In this document: in pieces, positions 46,883-58,948 of the stretch
Layout: the number at the start of each line of letters is the position of its first letter
Numbering within the stretch: the stretch's first letter is position 1
Assembly: GCA_026120185.1 (NCBI GenBank)
Contig: JANUWF010002285.1
Span: forward strand, 1,302,001-1,366,000
Direction: 5' to 3'
DNA length: 64,000 nucleotides
Source of the DNA: Voacanga thouarsii
Taxonomy: Eukaryota; Streptophyta; Magnoliopsida; Gentianales; Apocynaceae
The notes under the pieces: generated by a model
The model's database searches: none
Seen by the model: the letters and a program-made list of their open reading frames with translations, nothing else
What the model was told of the DNA's origin: nothing
Translations under genes and position numbers: made by a program

Positions 46883-48789
46883 TATTGGATTGTATACCCT
46901 CTCAGACTAGATTTTTGATGTAATTTTGATTAATATTAATAAAAGGTTTATTCTAAAAATTTATTTATGAATTTACATTATAATTTGTACGTAATTACAC
47001 TAGAAAAGACCCATTGCGTTTAAGAAAGTGGTCCATGTAAATAGTAGTCTTTCACAGTAAAGTGTAGATCACGGGTTACTTAACACATAGATGATTGTGC
47101 TTAACCAAATGATGAGAATGAGAATCTCGTTATGGTAAGGTTATTGTGTTATGAATTCCAAATGGAGAATGACTTACCTTTAGCTAGTGAGTAGTCCTCT
47201 CACTTCATAACAAAAGCGTATTTCGAATACGTAGAACTGAGCCTATAGTAGTGGTTTCTAAAAGTACTATATGGTAGAAACCCAAACTGCTACTGCTATA
47301 GCGTGGACTTATACTCTACGACTTGAGTACGAGTTGGTGGTCTGACAAAGCTAGAAGCATATGTTTACTGTAGTTGAGGTTCTATCGTAGGGCTGATATA
47401 CTTGTATGTTAGGTATATGTGACTAGTTAGTTAAGAAAGATTTGTACAAAATAACTTGTATGCTATGTGAATGATCTAATAATCCAAGGCACAGGGGAAC
47501 ATGACTGGGATGTTTGTTTTAGGGTAGCTTCCTAGTAAAGCGAAAACATTATAGAGAGTCATGGATCATTAGACTAAAAGTCTAAGGATGGTAGATATTT
47601 TTTAGAGAGGTGTTAGTATACTCTTCATCTCTAAATATACTGTGATGTATAGATGGGTATTTTAGTTATTACATCTATAAGTTAGAGACATTGCTAATGC
47701 AACATTGTCCTTGGAGTCAATATTTTTTTATGGTAATATTAGAAAATATTTAAAATACAAAGTACAACTATTTTTATAGTGGGGGTATTTTGGTCATTTT
47801 AGTAGCCAATGCGATGTGTCTTTTTTGTCCTCGAAATAACTAAGTCCTAATTATTTTTAGGTTGAGGAATGGTCTTGATTAAAGAGGTTTTATTTTATTC
47901 AGGGAGTCTAATTTATTATTAGACTAGAATAAAAATAAATAAAAAAAGGGGTCAAGAGAAATTAAAATTAATTATCTAGTTTAGTTGGTTAATTAATTAT
48001 TCAGGGCCTAAACCCATATTAAATAATTAGAAAACTTAACTTGGGCCTAAACTAGATAAAAAGGCTTGATCTATAATATTGCTCGATTTGGATTCATTAA
48101 TTATTCATTGGGCTTGTTATAAGTCTAGAAAATAAATAATTGAAATTTATTATTTATGGGCTTATTGAGTCTAAGAATAAATAATAATTTTTGTGGCCCA
48201 ATAGGCTAGACCAAGTCTTCACTAGAATGGTAGGGTTTTAGTTCTTTACCCTAGTAAAATGTCTCCAGTGAAAAAATGTTGATAATATCCAAGCTCTTTT
48301 GAATAATTTGGTGATTCTCGGTAGATTATTATGAAAAGGTTTTTTACTTTTTCCTCTGTGTGAAAAAGGATAGAGCAAAAAAAAAAAGTTCTCTCACTCG
48401 ATCACTTGGATACTTTTCTGTGCATGTCTCTGGTTTATTTAGGAAACTAGAACATAGGGATTTACTTCTCGTGATACTGCTAATCTTAATAGTAGTGGGT
48501 CAAGAGTACGAGATTATTCCCTCGCATTAATTGCTTTCATCGGTGGTATTTAGGCTCAAGAATATTCCGTGAGCTAGAGAGCTTAGCGTTCCTGCCCAGA
48601 CGAAGTCGACGACTTGCTGGCATTGCTCTAAAGGCATTGACGAGTGAACCAAATGCTGTACAACCAATGCCAATCTTGTTGTCACAACTTAGGCATTTAG
48701 TAAATCATAGACGTAGAGGTATAATATTTCTTTCGCTGTGCATCGTTTTTATATAGTTATGTGTGCATGTTTTTCCATTTTTACCTTCA
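46883..48789 (+). repeat. 3' LTR of Copia-2
   Basis: Aligns with 25422-27254 from start to ttca end. Contains about 90 bases (47340-47430) missing from the 5' LTR. Confidence 0.9.
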
Positions 48790-50785
48790 CTTTGCACGTG
48801 ATGCTTACTTAAGTCCTTCAATAGACTCTTTAAGCTTATAGAAGTCCATTTGTCATGTAGATCTCTTCACTAAGATAGCTATTAAGAAAAGTTGTTTTGA
48901 TATCAGTCTGTCATATCTCGTAGTCATAATAACATGCGATTGCCGAGGAAATGCAAATGGGCTTAAGCATAGTAACAGGTGAAAAGGTTTTCTCATAATC
49001 GATCAATTCTTTCTGAATATAATCTTTTGCAACTAACCTTACTTTATATGTTTCTACCTTTCTATCCATATCTCTTTTTCTCTTGTATACCTACTTGCAC
49101 CCAATGGATTTAATTCCTTCAAGTGTAGTGACAAGATCCTAGGCTTGATTGAGATACATAAACTCAATCTTATCATCCATTACCATTTGTCTGCATCGAC
49201 ATCAACAATAGCCTTATCGTATCTAGTGGGATATTATTCCTGATGGTTGGAAACTACCTTTCAGGCTTCTTTGTCCATCTTTTAGGAACCCTAGATATTC
49301 TCCCACTACGACATGGCTCAATTGGTATAAGAATATCTAGTTATGCCTCTTTAGGCTCCTCAATTGGGGTACTAGAAGTTAAAGTGTCATTCATCTTCTT
49401 TTCTAATTTCACTTTATCGAAACCTTAGTGGATACACTTTGATCATCCTCCAAGTATCTAGCATACTTACTAACAAGTACCTTTTGCTTTTGGAGATGAT
49501 AAAAATATCCACCCCTTATTCTTTTTAGATACCACATGAAGTAGCACAATTTCGATCTTGGGTTTAGCTTACTTCCTTTAGTTAGTACATAAGCTGAATA
49601 ACTCCATACCTTCAGATAATTCATACTGGGCTTACGTATAGTCCACATCTCATAGGAGGCCTTAGGCACTGATTTGGAAGGCACCAAGTTTAGGAAGAGT
49701 TGCCTGACTCATCATACTTCTGACCATTTATATCAATGTTCTATTTCTTCTCTCAGCTATTCTATTATGCTAGGGAGTTCAAGGTGCAATTAGCTGAAAT
49801 ACTATTTCCTAATGTGCCAAGTAGTCCTTGAATTTACCAAAAAGATACTTTCCACTACGATCTGATCTTAGGTTTTAAATTAGTTTACTTGTTTGGTGCT
49901 CCACCTCAACCCACCTTAGCCTTAAACTCCTTAAATTATTAAAGGAGTTAGACTTGTGCCTCATCAAGTAAATGTAACCAAAATATGCGTGATCATCCAT
50001 GAATATGATAAAGTATTCATAACCTCTTCTAGCAAGTATAGACATATGGCCACCAATATCTGTATGAACTAACTCTAATATTTCGTTGGTTCTTTCTACC
50101 TTTTAAGTAAAGGACCTTTTGGTCATTTTACCCATAAGACAAGATTCACACTAAGGCTATTCCTCTAATCTCAATGAGTCTAAGGATCTATTTTGGATTA
50201 ACATTTGAATTCGATTAGGATTTATATGCCAAATCTTAAGTGCTCTAAATATAAGTTATTTAATGTGGCATTTCTCTTCTTATTATTAGGTTCTGTCTAA
50301 GTATTATTTATTTAAGGACAAATAGGACTAACATAGAAAAGATTGGCATATATGTTTCTAGAACAAATAATTTTTCCATCTCTACTGATTGAAATACCAA
50401 AATAGAAAAAAAAATAGAATATTTTTTATTACAATCTTGAAATTGAAATCAAATTATATTTAAAATTAGAAACATATAAAATAACTTTTAAAACTAAAAG
50501 TTCCAAGTCTCCCACTGCTTCTGCCCATACTTATGCTCCATTGCCCCGTCTCAGTCCATGCTCTCTTCTACTGAGTCACCTTATCTTGCTGAACCCCTGC
50601 AAGGAGTAACATATATAGTTAGTGGCTTCAGAATCAACAATCTAAGTGGATGATGATCTAACCATTAATATAGACTCTAAGTAACCAAAAAGTCTAGACA
50701 ATCTTTCTTGAAATGCCCTTCTTGCCACACTTGAAACAATTGCCCTTAGGCTTAGAGTAGGGCTTGGATGAACCGGGCTCAGACC
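48790..50785 (-). pseudogene. zinc knuckle, protease, integrase and RT (N part) of Copia-3
   Basis: From right to left on the minus strand. The zinc-knuckle relic near 50710 has CFKCGKKG with the His lost. The protease near 50640 reads IVDSEATNYIC, with DSG changed to DSE. Integrase relics follow, with frame breaks. 49409-49687 encodes the region after the integrase core (VPSKSVPKASYEMWTIRKPS, LKVWSYSAYVL). Next come RT N-terminal words near 49100-48800, ending at Copia-2. Many stops and no intact domain. Confidence 0.82.
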
Positions 50786-51044
50786 TCTTATGTGAAACCC
50801 CAGTCAAAACCAACCTTAGAGTAAGGGGGTTGGGATGCATATCATGCTTTATTTCATGATTAAAATACATTTTCATATGATTTTATGTGCTTTGGATTTG
50901 AGTTTTAATGTTTTGAAGTGTTGTTGGTGAGTATTGTGTGAGAGGGGCAAAATGGTAATTTTTTCCCGAGGTGAAAATTGGGGAAATAGCTTGTGGAAGG
51001 AATAGAAATTAATTTTCTAGTAAAAATAGCAACAAGAGTTGTTG

Positions 51045-51097
51045 TAGTTTAGTGGTTAGAGCCTTAGAATTAATTCTTAAGGTTTTGGGTTCGAATT
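51045..51097 (+). other. tRNA-like A-box/B-box module in the gypsy solo LTR
   Basis: TAGTTTAGTGG (51045-51055) matches the A-box in 10 of 11 positions. After 33 bases GTTCGAATT (51089-51097) matches the B-box except for the last base. A D-arm-like and an anticodon-arm-like pairing (cttag...ttaag) can be drawn; the T stem is weak. Confidence 0.6.
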
Positions 51098-52728
51098 CTA
51101 TCATAGAAGCTTTAGTTTGATTAAAATTTTATTTTTGCTTAGGGAGGATTAGTTTCGGCCTTAAGGGCCTAGAGCAAGGTGGTGATAATGACCTAGGAGA
51201 GATATGTTAGGAGAATTCTCATTTCACTCCTTTGCTCCACTCGAAATTCTTGAAGGGAATTCATTCTCCCTTGACCTTTAGATTTCTTAATTTTCAACTC
51301 CTTAGTTGATCAAGGTGTTCTATCCTTTTTCTTTCCAAAAAAATTCAGTAAAGTGCTGAGGTCTTATAGGATCAAAAAGTCCTAGTAAAAGGCTTCTCAT
51401 GGTCTTGAAAATGTGGATGAATTGTGGGAAATTCCAAGAGGAAAATCCCTCTAGTAGGCTTGCTGAAATTTCACTCTATAGCTTGTTCACCTTTCCTCTT
51501 GGAATGAGCTGAAATTTTCCAGCTTGTGTACCTTCATAATGTCGAACTTCTTAAGCTAACATTTTCTCCCAAATGTTGCCAGAAAAATGGCCTTAAGATT
51601 AGCTTGAAACATGAATTATTTCTGCCATTTTCGGACTGCTCAAGAGCTGTACAAACCAGTGAAAAATTCTGGGCAAATCGCTACCTTGGAGGCTCAAAAC
51701 CAAGCTGTTTTCTTCCAGATTTTGTGCAGCACCTTAGCCATGTTTTTCCTCCATGAAGAAGGATGGAAACCAGCCTTGAATACCCCTGAAAACCCCCTTC
51801 AAACTCGCTGCATCTCAGCTGGAAGTGGCGGACGAAATTCTACCAGAAAATTCCTATGCAGCGAAATTGTGGTGCAGGAAATTTTCCAGCTTGTTTCCTA
51901 TTTCTCCTCCAGCCGAAAATGCCAACCAACTTCTGTCAAAACCTCCCTTAAACCATAATTAACAGAGTTCCATTGTTTTCCCTGAGCTTCTGGACGAAAG
52001 GCAGTAATGGCTGTCCGAAAATCTCTCCAACAAATCCCTGCAATTTAGCTTGATTACTTTCCAAAATTCCAGCCATCTTATTTAGCAACCTTCCATGATA
52101 TCTTACTCAATTGGCCAGACTTCTTCATCTTTGTACCCCTTAGTTTTGGCCATCATAAGCCTTATAGAACCAGCTTTAATTCCTCAAAAAAGCCACACAT
52201 TCAGTCGGCCATAGGAGACTTCAGAGCTGTCCAGAAAATTCAAGATATTCTTAGAATATCTAGTTTCCAAATTCTCTTCCTAAAAATATTTTTCAAGGAT
52301 TGTAACAACTAACCTTTCCTTTCCCTTCCAAATCAGAGAAACCACTCCCTAAACCCTACAGAAATTCGGCAGCCCTAATTCCACAGAAATTCGGCAGCTC
52401 TCCCAATCTCTCTCTCTCGATTTTCTCTAGCCACCAAGAACACACACACTACACCAAGAACACCTACTACCTTCTTTCACCTAATACACCTTCAAACCAC
52501 TTCAAACCCTCACAAAAATCTCCAGATTTGATTTGCTCTTTGCTGTGAATCCATCAACACCATTATTAACATCAAACTCCACAAATCATCTTGCTACTTT
52601 GGATAAAAACCAGAAATTTTTGTGAAGGTCAAGAACATCTTCAAGGTAAACATACTCTATCAACTTCGTCTCCTTCAAACTTGATCTCCAATGAGAACTT
52701 ATGTGAATGAACATACTAATGATCTCTT

Positions 52729-52752
52729 TCTCTCTCTCTCTCTCTCTCTCTC
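52729..52752. repeat. (CT)n microsatellite
   Basis: Pure CT run in the gypsy solo LTR. Confidence 0.9.
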
Positions 52753-55060
52753 ATGGCCGAAAATTCCCTCTCTTGGCCGAATGGTCTCCTTTTCCATGAC
52801 CATGCTTTCGCCACCTCTCTTGGACAAGATTAGCCATCTAGAGTTGAGATCTACTCTAAACTCTTTCAAAGCATTCATCAACCAAGTAAGTACCTTCAAT
52901 CTTTCTTTTAAACTCTAGAATCATGTCTCTAGGATGATGTTGTGAAAAGATGAATGGCGACGGGATTGAGTATGTGTTGTTGATGATTGAAGCATGAGTA
53001 CATGTATGATTGTGAAGGAGATGAGATTTATGCATGGAAGGATTATATTGGTTGGTTGTATGTGGAATTGAGTTTGATGCATGTCATAGGTAGTATGTGT
53101 GATGAAGTATGCTAGAGATTATGTCACCTTTGGTGAATAGGAGTTATATGCATGACTAGAATATTGAAGCCATGATCATGTTTATGCTAGTAAAGGTTAA
53201 ATCATGTCTTAATAAGTTTAGATCTATGCCTATATGCAAGATTTGGATGATTTAATGAATTAAAGGATTGTGTATGTTCTTGATTGTGGATGGCCATAGA
53301 AATTTGATCATGATCTAGTTGTCCCTAAAACTAATTTTCACTTTATGCATAAAATACTCAATAAAATAATATTGTTAGTATTTTCAAAAAACCCTAGGAA
53401 GGGTAGATTTGGAATTATATATATAAAGGATATTTTAGTCAAATAAATAATAATTTTGCTAGAAAATAAAATAAATAAATATTATTTAAAATAAAGAGAT
53501 CAATTAAAGCTTTATGAGAATGATTCATAATTAGTAAAATATTTACTAAATCAAAACCCTTAAGGATTTACTTATTATTTTCCAAGAAAGGCTTATTGAA
53601 TTTAATCTCAACTAGTTTTAGCTATCAATTATTTTCTAACAACTAAACTATCATTAAATCACTATTTTACCTAGTACCATCTATGACTCTTGATCAAATA
53701 AACTCTAAATCTTTCCTAACAAGGACTAAACTTTCAACCTATTAGAATTTATTTCCCAAACCATTAATTATTTTAAATAACAAATTAAACTTAGCTTATA
53801 AACCTAATTAGTTATTATTTTATCTTAAAGCTTGGGACACTAGGATCATGGTAGTAGTGAATTGAATTGACTTAAATTTGAGGAAGTGGTTTGTGACTTG
53901 AAATTGATTAAGATTTGTATTTACCCATGTGAGGTTAGGTCAGCTGTTCGAGACCTTGTTGTTCTGAGCAAGAATCAGGTAAGCTCCTGCATAAAACCTA
54001 TCGATGTGAAAATGTTTTCCTTAAGGCAAGCTAAATGTGGAGTGTATGGACACTCGTTTATCTGAAGGCAATTGAGGGTTGAATTTGTTCTTATTTCCAA
54101 CACTTAAATTATTTAAAAGTTACTGAGCAGATTTTCCAAACTTAAAACTCTTTCTAAAACTGATTGTTCTCAAAACTTTGGAAACCCTCAAATTACTATT
54201 TTCATGAAGAGCAATGCTTTGTTCATTTTATCCCAAGTGGGAAACGTCGTTGAGTACTCAATAAGGGTGGACTACTAGGACTAGTCTTTGAAGGGTTAGG
54301 GCAAGTCTCTCAGCAGGTGGCCACCTTTGAGGGGTGAGTCCTTCCCGGATAAGATGTCAGTCCAGTGAGTCGTGCCGGTCCGAGCTAGCAGTTTGTTTTC
54401 AGTCAAGTGACTATGTTTTGCCGGAATGGACACCCGGTTGTTGTTTGGGTATAGAGAAGGAGGAGTATCTTGCCCAGTAGGCCGATCACCTACTTTTGTC
54501 AGTCTGCACAAAGTGTCGGCATTCTGACCGGTTATGGGGCCCAACGTGTGGTAACCCATATCCCTTTCTTTCGAGTGGTTGGTTTCATTACTTGTGTACG
54601 GCTAGATAAGCCAAAACGCCACTCTTGCTTTTGACTAATGCTTGATGCTTGCCAATGTTTCTCTTATAAAAGTTTCACACTTTGCATCCACGAACTATTT
54701 TCACTAAACACCTAAAGCACACACGGACTTACTGAGATTTCTGTCTCATCACCTTTTTATCATGATTTCAGGATAATCCTGTGTGGAGTTGAGTGGCTAG
54801 TAATATCTGCTTTGGAAGAGAATGTGTCTTTTGATTTTATGTATTGCTTTGGGGAGGCGAGAGTGGATAATTTTATTTATGGTTTTGTTTTGGAATTCAT
54901 GGATTTACTCTTGAAGTTTTCTTTGGGTTGTAATAACCTTTTAAGTTAAATATTATTTTTATTCCGCAATTTGTTTGTGTGACCTAGTTATAAAGACCCT
55001 TTGTCCTTTGGACGGGGCGACATCCCCGGCCCTGGCGGGCCTAGGCTTCGGGGTGTTACA

Positions 55061-55760
55061 TCTTAGGTTAGATCCCTACATAATTTAGGGCCTTCTTCTT
55101 CTTAAACTTCTTGGGTTGTGCCCTAATTCTAGAAGAAGAAGTAGAACGGGTAACCAAAACCTTTGACACAAGCTTCATGATTTTTTTAGCAGCCTGGAGT
55201 TCTTTCATTAACTCGGATAAAGACATGCTCAACTTGTTTATGTTATAATTTAACATGAAATGAGAATATAAATTTGACAAAGTCTCAAGAACCATGTTAA
55301 TTTGTCTCTCAGAGTTGATTGTTACCCTTCGGACCTCAACCTCCTCAAAATGAGCAATTATCTTGAGCATATACTCGTGAACTGATGCTTCCTCAGCCAT
55401 CCTAGTATTCATGATTGCCCTAAGAACTTTTTGCCTTGCAGGCCTGCTCTTGTCAGCAAATATGGTACGCAATAATAAATCGATATCATGTGTAGTAGGC
55501 ATATTCTCGTGCTTAGACTAAAGAACATTAGAAATAGAAGCCAACATATAGGATCTAGCTATCTTATTAGCTTTCTTCTATGCCTTCTCCGCCTCACGAT
55601 CTTGGTCCGTGGAATCTTCTCCAATTTTAAGATAGAGGTCGGTCAGGATATACTTATACTCTTCTGTAGTATGTAATATATTTAGATTCCTTTTTTAGTC
55701 CACATAATTAGGTCCAGTTAACTTATTCTCCTTGAGAATAATAGACAAATGACTGAAATC
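55061..55760 (-). pseudogene. gag of Copia-3
   Basis: The main intact piece 55068-55502 reads KVLRAIMNTRMAEEASVHEY, then FEEVEVRRVTINSERQ and LSELMKELQAAKK, ending in a basic PKKFKKKK tail. Upstream (to about 55760) the N-terminal words LKENKLTGPNYVD and EEYKYILTDLYLKIGEDST carry two or three stops. Clearly homologous to Copia-2 gag. The C-terminal zinc knuckle lies beyond the gypsy solo LTR, at about 50710. Confidence 0.85.
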
Positions 55761-56681
55761 AGACAATTCTGTTGATTGAAAAAAAAAAAACTTCATTTAG
55801 AAAAATTTTTGTTTTGAAAAACATATAAGAAATGCACATTTAAAACATCATATTATTCCCATGATATGGTTAACCTATTAAAACCATTATCAAAACATAT
55901 GAAAAATTTGGCTCTTAGAAACATTGACAGAGCTTCGTAGGAAGGTTAACAATTTTCTAAGTGTTTAATAATTACAAATTAAACTTTCTTAATAGGTAAT
56001 GATCCAGAGATAGTTCCATCGATAAGATGTTCACTACCCTCTCCACCTATAGATAATCTAGTGTTTATGCCTCCAATGATAGGTTGGCCGACACTAACAC
56101 ATATCCTAGGCATTAATTATCATTCCTCCGTTAGTTCTAGATTCTCGTTGAAATCCATCCTATAGGGGGTCATGCTCAGAATGACACGATGATAACCACA
56201 ATCTTTAACAGGAATCCATGATAGAAGTCGTAGAGCCATTGGAACCCTTCTCTGACTTAATATTTTGAGAAAAATAGGTTTTTTGAAAAAAAAAAAAGTT
56301 TTCTTAAAATTAAAATTGGTTTTTATTAGCTTTAGTGAAATCCCAAAAAATTCAGCCATTATTCTCTATGTCAAGGATAAAACCCTTTAAGAGAATAAAC
56401 TATGATTTTTTTTTTTAATTTTCACTACATAAGTTAAAACAAAATTCTAGGAACTAAATTTAAAATATAAATTCAAAATATTCTCCATACCAAGGATAAA
56501 ACCCTTTGAAAGAATAAATCATGAATTTTATTTTAAATTCTTTAGTTCCAATTTAAAAATGTTTTCCTTTAATTGTTTTATCTCTAGAGAAAAATTAATT
56601 TCTCAAAAACCTTTGTGCATTTGATCACAAAATTAAATAGAATAGCCATGCTAAAAAATAAACCTTTTACATACTATTTCT
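55761..56681 (-). other. leader of Copia-3, proximal part, with repeats
   Basis: Non-coding leader homologous to that of Copia-2. A unit with aaggataaaaccctttxaxagaataaa occurs twice (about 56361-56405 and 56479-56523), preceded by attctc(t/c)at. The minus-strand open frame 56120-56359 is leader sequence. Confidence 0.65.
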
Positions 56682-58430
56682 TGTTAGGGATATGCCCTAG
56701 AGTCAATTTGTACTTATACTATTGTTGTTATGTTTTATATAATAATATGAGGTTTTTCTTTCCATGAATAGTGCAGTTTATTTTGTGGTCATCAAGTACG
56801 TGACTTGATAGTAAAACCCTACAATGAATACAATGACTATTCTAAAATTGTCCCTGATCGATTATTATTATTGGAACAATAATAAATTAAGATTAGTATG
56901 GTTTTGACTTGATGGCTATGTCTTACTGGTCATGGATATTTGTGATATTGAGTCAAAACATAAATAAATGTTAGAGAACATTGTATTGGACATGACCCAC
57001 TGTGAGAGTACTTCATGGAACATGTCATAAGTACTTTCTAGCCATAATGATATTAAAAGTCCTTCGACCTAAATTCATCATAGTTTCCTACTTGATAAAT
57101 TCTATATTTTGACGTTGTCTAAAGTTGTCTTTAATCAGATAATAAATTAGAATACTGTTGGATATAGAATAAATTAATGAGAGGAATACGAATGTTAGTG
57201 AAGGAATTTGTCCCTCTCAATTATGGGAGAGATATCCATAGGTCCCTTGATAAGTTAGACCGTTAAAATGCATGGCCGTACTCAAATATATCAATCTAAG
57301 ATATTGATATCATTTGTTTGAACAATCTACTATGGAGTCAAGAAATAATTGATTAAGCTTAATAAGGATGACATGCTCCGTGCCTTATGCTTAATCTGGA
57401 TATCGTGTGACAAAAGGACTAAATATAAAATTATGGTTTGGTTCAAAGAGATCATCGATCTTCATTTAACCTGGATAGTTATAATGTTTTGTTAGAAACC
57501 GCTTATAACTTGGGCGCCATTTAAATATGATTTGGGCATACTGCCAGTGTTAAATGAACCTATAGGGTCACACAATAAGCGAACTTGTTAGGTTATTTTT
57601 CTGGTAATAAGATTTGATGAATTTGGAAATATGTCTAAGTTAATCGAACTTAGAAAATTTACCAGATATAATGAATTTGGAAATATGTCCACATTAGATG
57701 TATCTGGATAATGTCCAGATTATAAGAATCTGACTCGGTAAATTAATTGTTTAAATAACTGAATAATGGCAGAATCTTATCATATCAGTTTTAATTTAAT
57801 TGGAATTTAAATTAAAATATGATAAGATATTATTAGGGTTGGACTCTAAGAGGTTTGGGGGTTTTTAAGAAAACCTTAGCTGTCTTTTCAAGAGTCTAAT
57901 TCTGTTGAGAACATTCGTGCCATTCTCTACCAGAAAAAAAAAACCCTTTCAAACCCTAAGCGCTAGCATTCCCCGGGTGACGAGTGAGTTCACGGTGTGT
58001 ATTCGATAGAGGACGTTCACGCACTGCAACGTATGGTGATCATTCGGGTTGCACGTGCAGCAGTACCATCAGAATCGAAGGATATCGATTTCACCAACCA
58101 GAGGTAATTCTGCAAACCTACGATCTTCTTAATCATTTACTTGAATTCTCGGAAGGGATTCGTAGATGTTTTCCGCGTTTATGAGTCCACGAATCCTAAC
58201 AGTGGTATCAGAGCAACTTGCTAAACGATTAGGTTGATTCATCTGTGTTAATCGTATTGTTGTGGATATGTATGATATATGTTTAAACGGTGTATATCAG
58301 CATGTTCGCATGATTATGATTTTAGAATACTTAGCATGTAGACTACCTGAACTAGGTTTAATATGTGCGTCTTAATTGCATGATCTTGTTTTATCATAAG
58401 GTGGTTCCTCATTTAGTAACCATTTTTCAT
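56682..58430 (+). mobile_element. Copia-4: LTR plus PBS and leader, truncated
   Basis: LTR 56682-58201 (1520 bp, TGTTAGGGATATGCCC to cgaatcctaaca), followed by a perfect primer-binding site (58203-58214, tggtatcagagc) and roughly 200 bases of leader. There is no gag-pol and no second LTR. Compared with the solo LTR at 40605 it has about 90 extra bases, including a duplicated 'atgaatttggaaatatgtc' (57615 and 57669). The right boundary, where Copia-3 leader resumes, is uncertain (between about 58395 and 58430). Confidence 0.85.
58203..58214 (+). promoter_or_regulatory. primer-binding site of Copia-4
   Basis: tggtatcagagc one base after the LTR end, a perfect initiator-Met tRNA type site. Confidence 0.9.
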
Positions 58431-58928
58431 GCAAAATTATTTACAATCATAAACAAACTATTGAAAGAAAAATTAACATCATGTGATATGGCCCCCAAAA
58501 GAAAAAAAAGATAATTACAAATAAAAATTAAACAGAAAAACTTGGAAGCCCAAACCGCACGAACCGTGATCGAATCGCCCGAGAAAAAACTGCTCATTGC
58601 TTGCTCCAAAATCAACAACCATTTTCTCCATTTTTTTTTCTCCTTGGAGTTTCAATGTTGTTTAGGCACCAATATTGTTACAAAATTCTAGTAGATGAAT
58701 TTAAATACAATATCAATCTCCTATGCCTTTCAAAATGAGGCGTATACATATTTTACAGAAAATGATTAACAATAAATACAAGTGCCTATATCTCCACCGC
58801 GAGACGTATACAACATCTGCCTATATAAAAAATTATGAGGGATCTATACAATCACAAAGATTGAATTTTTTAATTTGTAAAGGAACCACCTTTTTGGTTA
58901 TTAACCCTAAACATGCTCCTAGAGTATA
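58431..58928 (-). other. leader of Copia-3, distal part
   Basis: Minus-strand leader between PBS and the Copia-4 insertion, with words shared with the Copia-2 leader ('gaaaggcatagg', 'ttgcatgaaaaat'). A short open frame at 58427-58618 is not supported as a gene. 'aaggtggttcc' occurs inverted at 58399 and about 58878. Confidence 0.6.
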
Positions 58929-58948
58929 ACCTGGGCTCTAATACCACT
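58929..58948 (-). promoter_or_regulatory. primer-binding site of Copia-3
   Basis: Minus strand agtggtattagagcccagg directly after the LTR end; one change from the usual tggtatcagagc. Confidence 0.88.

Larger units (their letters stand above)
25422..48789 (+). mobile_element. Copia-2, plus-strand copia element split by Gypsy-1
   Basis: LTRs at 25422-27254 and 46883-48789; both start T(G/A)TTGGATTG and end in ca. Internal order: primer-binding site, 1.75-kb leader, gag, protease, integrase, RT, [Gypsy-1], RNase H, polypurine tract. Leader and protein words show it is a relative of Copia-3, into whose RT it inserted in opposite orientation. The flanks (tctat left, ctttg right) are not a clean target duplication, consistent with age. 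Confidence 0.88.
50791..55060 (+). mobile_element. 4.27-kb solo LTR of a chromovirus-type gypsy
   Basis: Starts TGTGAAACCCCAG and ends tcggggtgttaca; flanked by the perfect 5-bp duplication tctta (50786-50790 and 55061-55065) within Copia-3 gag. The right end is the reverse complement of the left end of the Gypsy-1 element on this strand ('gaccctttgtcc' against 'ggacaaagggtc'), so it is the same superfamily in opposite orientation. It has a tRNA-like module (51045-51097), a (CT)n run (52729-52752) and the palindromic block gttgagtactcaataagggt (54249-54268). No gag or pol, so it is a recombined remnant. Small open frames (for example 51611-51958) have no recognisable features. Confidence 0.92.

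Noticed and set aside
58427..58618. 63-codon minus-strand frame in the Copia-3 leader
   Set aside because: Leader sequence with no counterpart frame in Copia-2.
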